A stretch of DNA of 64,000 nt, taken from NCBI GenBank assembly GCA_916610825.1, contig OU744450.1:4056578-4120577 (forward strand). The letters are read 5' to 3'. The notes beneath the pieces are model-generated. The model worked only from the letters and a program-made list of their open reading frames with translations, was not told the origin of the DNA and ran no database searches. This DNA comes from Haliclystus octoradiatus (lineage: Eukaryota > Cnidaria > Staurozoa > Stauromedusae > Haliclystidae). Of this stretch, positions 57,938-64,000 are shown piece after piece. How positions within the stretch are numbered: the stretch's first letter is position 1; every line of letters starts with the position of its first letter. Made by a program: the position numbers and the translations under genes.

Positions 57938-58279
57938 TTGGCCTTTACGCGCACTTTTATTAGTTGCTGCGGTAGCCAGAAAATTACCATCATTCCACCT
58001 CCCCAATTAAAACTTAAGCCAAGGTTTTGTCGACGAGGTTTCCGTTCTCAGAAAGCACTTGCTGCAAGAAGAAAGCGTAACTCCGAACATCGTAATAGAA
58101 ACAGAAATCGTCACAAACCGAAGGCTTCAAGTTTTATTGGATCAGAACTGCGATCTCGCAATCGAGTTCCAAATGGAGATAGCACATTATCTCCTTCAGC
58201 GAAAAGACCCTCTACGCCTACGATATTCTGTACTCTGTGTATAAGAGTTATAAAATATCAACTTGTGTTGCTAGGCTAA
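57938..58279 (+). CDS. unidentified basic open frame upstream of PLE 3
   Basis: 114 codons including stop, strongly basic in the middle (RRKRNSEHRNRNRNRHK). A second frame (NLSQGFVDEVSVL onward) is also open across the same bases, so the reading is ambiguous. It lies between the 110-bp repeat and the PLE 3 N-terminal fragment and could be part of the element's 5' region. No family recognised; may be non-coding. Confidence 0.2.
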   Translation: MAFTRTFISCCGSQKITIIPPPQLKLKPRFCRRGFRSQKALAARRKRNSEHRNRNRNRHKPKASSFIGSELRSRNRVPNGDSTLSPSAKRPSTPTIFCTLCIRVIKYQLVLLG

Positions 58280-58686
58280 CTTCAGACTCTTCTTGTTAAA
58301 ACTCAGATATAGAAAAACGAAAACTGTCAGGTTGTTAAAAAAAAAGTTATTTTAATTAATTTATTAGCATATTTAGTTATTAACCTCTTTACCAATTAAC
58401 CTCATGTTCGTAAAGTATAAATAACCTTGTTAAACATATTTAGACTGAGTGTTATTCAAGCAGTCTTAATTGAATGCTGCATTGTATTATCACAATCTAC
58501 TTATACTAATAATACTGTCTGTTTATATATCACTATATCACTATCCACTATCACTATATATCACTGTTTATATTGCTCTGCTTTTAGCATTGAGCACTCA
58601 AATTGATGTTTTGCCCACACAATTACTTTATTATTATTAGCTCCTATTTATAGTCGAGCACTCTCACAGCACTACACAACTCAAAG

Positions 58687-58878
58687 ATGTATCCAACGAA
58701 GTTTAATTATTCTATGAAGAACATACCGGTGCCGCCCAAGAATACATACTTAAAGCGTTTAATAGAAAAAGTAGAAAGTGTTATTAAGAGAATGCGTTGG
58801 AAGGCGTTTTATTTTGATGATAAGAACAGGATAGAAGAGCAGCAAGAAATCATCAAGGAGAATTATAATTTATTATAA
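58687..58878 (+). pseudogene. PLE 3 N-terminal domain fragment
   Basis: 64 codons including stop. NIPVPPKNTYLKRLIEKVES and IKRMRWKAFYF resemble the conserved N-terminal region that precedes RT in PLEs (from memory of the family). The frame stops at TAA 58876, and eight bases on the C-terminal tail of a PLE begins, so the whole RT and most of the endonuclease are deleted. Confidence 0.7.
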
Positions 58879-59092
58879 ACATGACAATTTACTAAATAAA
58901 AGAACGGAACTCATTTCTAAGTGCCGCCACGAAAACAAATATTATTTAAGAAACTATAAGAATAACAAGTAGATATTTAACAATAGCATCGATAATACAA
59001 TAGAATGTAATAAATATATTTAAACAATAGAAACGCTTCATTAATTCATGTATATACTTGAGCACACCGTAATGATTTTTCATTTAATAAAA

Positions 59093-59132
59093 CCGTCTGA
59101 AGAGCGTCTTTACGCGAAACTCAGAGTAACGG
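59093..59132 (+). ncRNA. hammerhead ribozyme motif (PLE 3)
   Basis: Stem I CCGU/ACGG, core CUGAAGA, stem II GCGU/ACGC with loop CUUU, GAA, stem III ACU/AGU with loop CAG, A at the cleavage position. Stems I, II and III are all fully paired; stems I and II differ from both other PLEs by compensatory changes. Confidence 0.87.
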
Positions 59133-59459
59133 AATAAACTGGTGATCTTTGATCTACTATTTATATCACTATATATATATATCCATTGGACGTTATACTT
59201 TGATTTCTTACTGTTGTTGTAACTCATTCTCTGGCTAAAGTTAATTCAAAACTCTAGCAAAGTGAACATTCTAAAATACTTTTTTTGACTAATTTGGAAT
59301 GTTATTGTGAATAATTTTAGACTATTCCCAATAATTATATGATAATCAAAGTCTCCATGCGCATTCTCTCTGTTTCTATATCAATTCAAACGTGTTGCAT
59401 ACTTGGAGTAATTATTTTCCAACATCAAATATCAGCTAAGCTAAATATCAGCAAATATC

Positions 59460-59830
59460 AATTAATCGATGGAGCGATTCCATGATGGAACAGCTTACCA
59501 GAGAGTGTGGTCACCTCCAACTCATTCATTTCTTTAATCAAAATTGAACACTGTTGATCTAAATGCCTTATACAAAGTTAATTAACAATTCTATATGAAC
59601 TACTAATATAGTTAACACAATTAACACATTTTTATTTTATGCTTTCTTTATGTATTTAAGGATATATGTAAGTGGAAGTTCTATCAGAGAGTGTGGTCAC
59701 CCCCAAAACATTAAATTCCTTCAAATTAAAATCGAATGCACTGTTGACCTAAATGCCTTATGCAAAGTCAATTAATTAACAATCTATATGATCCTAGCTA
59801 CTATAGTTAACACTATGCACATTTAAATGA
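59460..59830. repeat. diverged tandem duplication (~210-bp unit)
   Basis: AGAGAGTGTGGTCACC, CTGTTGATCTAAATGCCTTA and CTATATGA-type blocks occur twice in the same order (about 59495-59640 and 59688-59830). Confidence 0.7.
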
Positions 59831-60056
59831 TATATGTATATGTGGACGTTTTGCTTTCCTATATAATCCGTCCAGTATTTTTGACAAATGAACAGCAACA
59901 ACAACAACAACAACAACAACAACATCAAATTATGACTCATGCAAATTAAATAGATTTAATGATTATATTTTTTATTAATGAATGCAAAGCAAATTATTGT
60001 ATACATAACTTTTTACTTTCAATGTTTATTGTTTTAAAGAAATAGTTTTAGAGAAT

Positions 60057-63000
60057 TTAAAATAATCCATGATCCATTTGTTGTTGGATAGTAAGCTGTC
60101 TTAATGTTTGAACATTTTCACTTCCTCTTTTGCATAATGCACCAATTGAGTTAGATCCTTGTTCATTAACGGATTGCTCACCAAGTCTATGGATCAACTA
60201 ATAAACCAATGGAAAGACATTTATTTACGTAAATTTTGAAGGAAATTATTTGATTGCGTGCGCCATACTGTCTCATAATGTTTCTAAGCAAAACAGTACA
60301 CCGGAAATGCATGTACTAGTATATAGATAAATTTTCTTCCTTTGAGAAATATTTTGATCAAAATTATCAATATTATAAGAAAATGTGTACTTAAAATAAG
60401 AAAACATTTCCTTAATATGTGGACTATAGTTTGAATGCGATTGTTTCAAGTAAAAATCTAGTTATTCCCAGCAAACATTTTCTTGTTTTAAGCAAATGGA
60501 TATTCTGAGTAGAAATATTACTTATAGTAATACCTTGCTTTGCTCTCGTATTATTTTACTTGAAAAAAACTTGTTGATGCTTCACGCACGCTAGGGAGTT
60601 AAAGGTTCTATGTGAATAGCGCATAGGGTGTACTCTATGCAGCTAATATATCACATAGGACAAGTTTTGGCAGTCATATTGAAGAGGCCTCAACAATTAC
60701 TGGGGATCCAATCTTAAAATGAGAATATTGACAACAGTTTCACATCATTAAACAATAGAAATAACAAAATAAATGAACCCTAGTATAAAAACAGCCCATA
60801 CACGTTAACTACCCAATTTTACGTAAGGTTCATTAGCAGGGAATACAATATTGATAAATTTTTATGTGAACATTCCATGAAATGTTCATAAAGTTCGTGA
60901 ACAGCTCATGAGCAATACGCCCGGGCAATACGTCTACTCTGTAAAAGTGCGGTCTATAAAAGAACACAAGTTCAAAAATATCAGGCTTAGGGAATTCAAT
61001 CTTATTCAAATGGTTTTCACTCAATAATTCCTAACGCACATATATGCATCATACTGTTTATATGAATCTGGATTAGTTCCAGATCCCACTTACAAACTCA
61101 GTAAACATTTCTGCTACCCATGTTCTATATTTCATAATCATTTCAAACTGAACATCAAGTGTTAATTACCCCTAGAAATTCCTCAAAGTCTATTGCTCCA
61201 GATTTATCTTCATCGACCTCGCTAAAGTACTTGTGTCTTGTTTTCACATCTGATTTATCGCCAAGATCATCCAACACTTGCATTCTGCATGGTAAACATA
61301 AAATACAACTTCAGAGATTTGCATTAATGACATCAATTATTAGGGTCTTCAATCTTCCAGTTTAAGACAATAATAATTAATAATGAGTTATTTTTTTGTT
61401 GCAAATTTTTTATCAAAATCAAAATCCTCATCAAAATCTTGACTTCATTTGAAGAATTAAATGTCTTCAGTATTGATCGACGGAGTGATATTACGTTCGT
61501 ACAACACATTCTGACCAGTGAAAAACTATTATACATACATCTTAAACATTGTAAAATAATAAACGTATACATACATCTTAAACATTATACAATAATATAC
61601 ATACATTTTACTTAAACATTATACATAAATTGTTTCAGTGCCTTCATGTAGATATCATTATTGTTTTGAGCATGTCTTAAGTAACCCTTTTGAACCAAGT
61701 CGATCAGATATGATCAGATCTGAAGTTCTGTTCTTTGAAGTTTGCCTTCTGAGCTAATTTTCCGTTTATACTATGCTATACTACTACTGATACTATATGG
61801 AGAGTCTATATAGTACTGTCTCCATTATATACATACTCTAATACTTTGGTTGCCTTTGTATCATTATCAAAAGTTGTTTTACTTACAATTCTGTTGAATC
61901 GATTAAACCATCTCTGTTTAAATCAAAACTTTGAAATTGTAGTCGAAGATCTTCAATATCATCAGTGTTAAAGCTAGGAAAACGTCCAATGAGAGCTAAA
62001 ACAGCATTGTTATCCATATCTATAAAAAAAGATAAATTATTACAGTCACTTTTCGTTCCCTTTTTGTTAGATAGGGGACCATTCATAATTGACATCAATC
62101 GATTCTAAGCATCAACTTCTGTTAAGACTCATTATTTCTTGCACAACAACACTATAGTTTAGAAGTTTTCTCGTCAAAATCAAAACCGGGTATATATTTT
62201 ATAGGAAGGATTATACAATTTGGCATCATCCCATCGGATTCTTTTTGCGCTTAATTAGTATTATTCCCGTTTTGGACCCCCTCCTCTTATAGAGATTCTT
62301 AGTAAGAGTTTTCTGGATTTATTAAATGTTGCCAGCTTGCAAACACCCTCCCTCGATCTCCTTATCACTGGTTGACACCCCGGGGTTGACGCAGGATGGT
62401 ACATTAAATTTGTGATGTTACATTAATATTTCATCCTATCGTATCGCCGAATACAATCTTCTACTGGATATAACAGTTACTATAATGATTAGTTTACACT
62501 CGAACATGTACGAAAATTGTACGACAGTCTTACCTCCATCAGTAAAACGTAATTCTGTAATAATTTCGATAATTTGTAAGTAATTAAGTCACAAATTTAT
62601 AGATGTGACATATGCATGGTACAATATATAAATAATATAAACATATTAATCATAATCATAATGACAACGATATAATTGTAAAAAACAATGACTATGATAC
62701 AATGTATAATGATTGCTATACACCATGTACTTTTGGTATACTGGCAAATAAATGCAACAACAACAACAACTCGAACAAGTTCTTTATAAGACCCGGCACA
62801 GATGATGATTAAAGAGATGGAATATCTAATTTATAAATACATATAGTATTACCCTACCAAAATCACCCGTACTAATCCTCAATTTCTAGAGTAGTGCCTC
62901 TTTTCACTAAGAGCAATGATTTTAAACGCTCTTTACTGATCTCAGCCGCGACACTGTGAAGCAATTTCAACATATTTCATGACAGATATGTTTTGATTGC

Positions 63001-63699
63001 CAATGCGCAACGATATGCCGCAGCTACTCACAATACAATTCCCGTCGGCCCATTCTCTTCACCGCAGAAGATGGTGTGAGACCATGCTTAGATTCTCCGT
63101 AATGCTAGCATACTCGTAAAATATGAACTTGGTGGAATAGTAGAATGTCTATAGAATGCTACTGTTTACATTTTGCCATACTACATACTACTGTATCACC
63201 AAGTTTACATTTGACAGTTACTCTGCAAGCAGTCGTTACCGTGATGCCACTATATAGTCGTTACCGTGATGTCATTCATATCATTTCAACTGATCAAAAC
63301 TGACAGATCACATTTGGCTGATTCTATCAGTGTGTGTGTGTGCAATTTTATGTAACATCTTTTTTCAACATGAGAAATACTTCTCGTTTACAGTGTTACG
63401 ATGGGTGAGTGTAAATAATTCACCAATAATACAGTAACTACTTATGATACTATAATAGCTTCGAACAGTTTTGAATTATGAACATAATTTTACTTCTCAT
63501 TTCAAAAAAAAAAAAAAGAAGTCAATTCTACATATAGACCGTTCTACATGGATTACGAATTGAAATATTTTGATACCTTTAAATTTCATCTTTGCTTCTA
63601 GATCGCGTTCTCTTTCTTTTATTAATTCGACCCAATATTTTTCTTGAAGTTTATGAAACACTGTTATTTGATTTCCAAAATCATTCGGTCTTCTTTCGC
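60057..63699 (-). CDS. EF-hand calcium-binding protein, 3' part
   Basis: Four exons on the - strand, 63699-63577, 62019-61887, 61284-61170 and 60197-60057 (TAA), have consistent GT-AG sites and phases; the 5' exons lie beyond 64000. The order is: a charged helical stretch (KERERDLEAKMKFK), then a first EF-hand loop DLNRDGLIDSTE preceded by DIEDLRLQFQSF, then a second canonical loop DEDKSGAIDFEE preceded by TRHKYFSEV, then a Ser/Gln-rich tail ending QQQMDHGLF. Both loops have acidic or polar ligands at positions 1, 3, 5 and 12, so calcium binding is expected. The layout resembles other two-EF-hand metazoan proteins, but I do not recognise the subfamily. The last exon was found by phase, acceptor and an open frame alone. 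Confidence 0.72.
62885..63075 (-). mobile_element. tRNA-derived SINE, family A, fragment
   Basis: Body and tail only, reversed (GAGTGGCTTTTT-type tail, GCTGCGGC and CATTG motifs). In the first visible EF-hand gene intron. A head-only reversed piece lies at 61693-61766. Confidence 0.7.
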
Positions 63700-64000
63700 C
63701 TGCATTGCCAAAGATATAATACCAGATTATAAATATTTGAAGCTCAAGAAAAGGTATAGCTGTCATAACTATCCTACTCCAATAAAGTACAGTTTAATTC
63801 GCTTATGTGAAAATCAGAAAGTGAAGTTTCTGCTTACATGCAACCTGGCTTTGAAACCCTATGAACTATTTTGTGCCCGGGGGTAACTTCAGCTCTTCAG
63901 GGACGGGGAGGTGCCACTTTGGAAAAGGTAAAGTACCCAAAAAGTACCAGAACTTCTTTTGATGCTACCCAAAAAGTTCTAGCCGGTTGATTGATTTTAG

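Larger units (their letters stand above)
58687..59160 (+). mobile_element. third Penelope-like element, internally deleted
   Basis: An N-terminal fragment (58687-58878) abuts a C-terminal fragment (58886-58972; LLNKRTELISKCRHENKYYL), followed by a 3' region with a hammerhead motif at 59093-59132 and then GGTGATCTTTGATC and TA-rich DNA. The left limit is uncertain and could reach about 57.6 kb. Unlike the other two copies it is not inverted. Confidence 0.75.

Noticed and set aside
60833-61024. Minus-strand frame considered as last EF-hand exon
   Set aside because: No usable acceptor; the exon at 60197-60057 has the right phase, an acceptor and a stop.

Overview
This is animal nuclear DNA: AT-rich, with many short exons separated by long repeat-filled introns, canonical GT-AG splice sites, and five genes or gene parts, most of recognisable metazoan families. 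The repeats include Penelope-like retroelements (PLEs) carrying hammerhead ribozymes, a CR1/L2-type LINE, two tRNA-derived SINE families, a hAT-like element and several MITE families. Together these suggest an invertebrate animal; I cannot name the species. Layout: 1-19771 holds the 3' part (18 exons) of DEPDC5 on the + strand, the GATOR1 subunit that restrains mTORC1. Its introns carry many copies of a MITE built from 11-bp AGTTCATGAAC units. A VKORC1-type vitamin K epoxide reductase (3 exons, - strand, 26451-20786) converges on it. An intronless vWA/copine-like membrane-anchored protein (27507-28568, +) is divergent from VKORC1 across about 1 kb. 28.6-36.7 kb is intergenic and dominated by an inverted, head-to-head PLE pair. 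Next comes a six-exon TMEM248/TMEM219-like membrane protein on the - strand (51796-36736). All of its splice phases agree, and its introns contain a second inverted PLE, a foldback element, SINEs, a hAT-like element with a perfect 8-bp target duplication, and an apparently intact two-ORF LINE. 52-60 kb has no gene I can name; it holds tRNA-Val-like fragments, a third, internally deleted PLE and one unexplained open stretch. The right end (63699-60057, -) is the 3' part of an EF-hand protein whose 5' exons lie outside the window. The strongest unusual signal is a set of seven minimal hammerhead-ribozyme motifs from three distinct PLEs. Their stem I changes by compensatory substitution between elements (CUGU/ACAG, UUGC/GCAA, CCGU/ACGG) while the catalytic core is kept. 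In two of the three PLEs, 5'-truncated copies are fused head to head so that the ribozymes face outward, next to TA microsatellites. The host genes belong to unrelated pathways (amino-acid sensing, vitamin K cycle, membrane proteins, calcium binding) and I see no sign that they form one functional unit.
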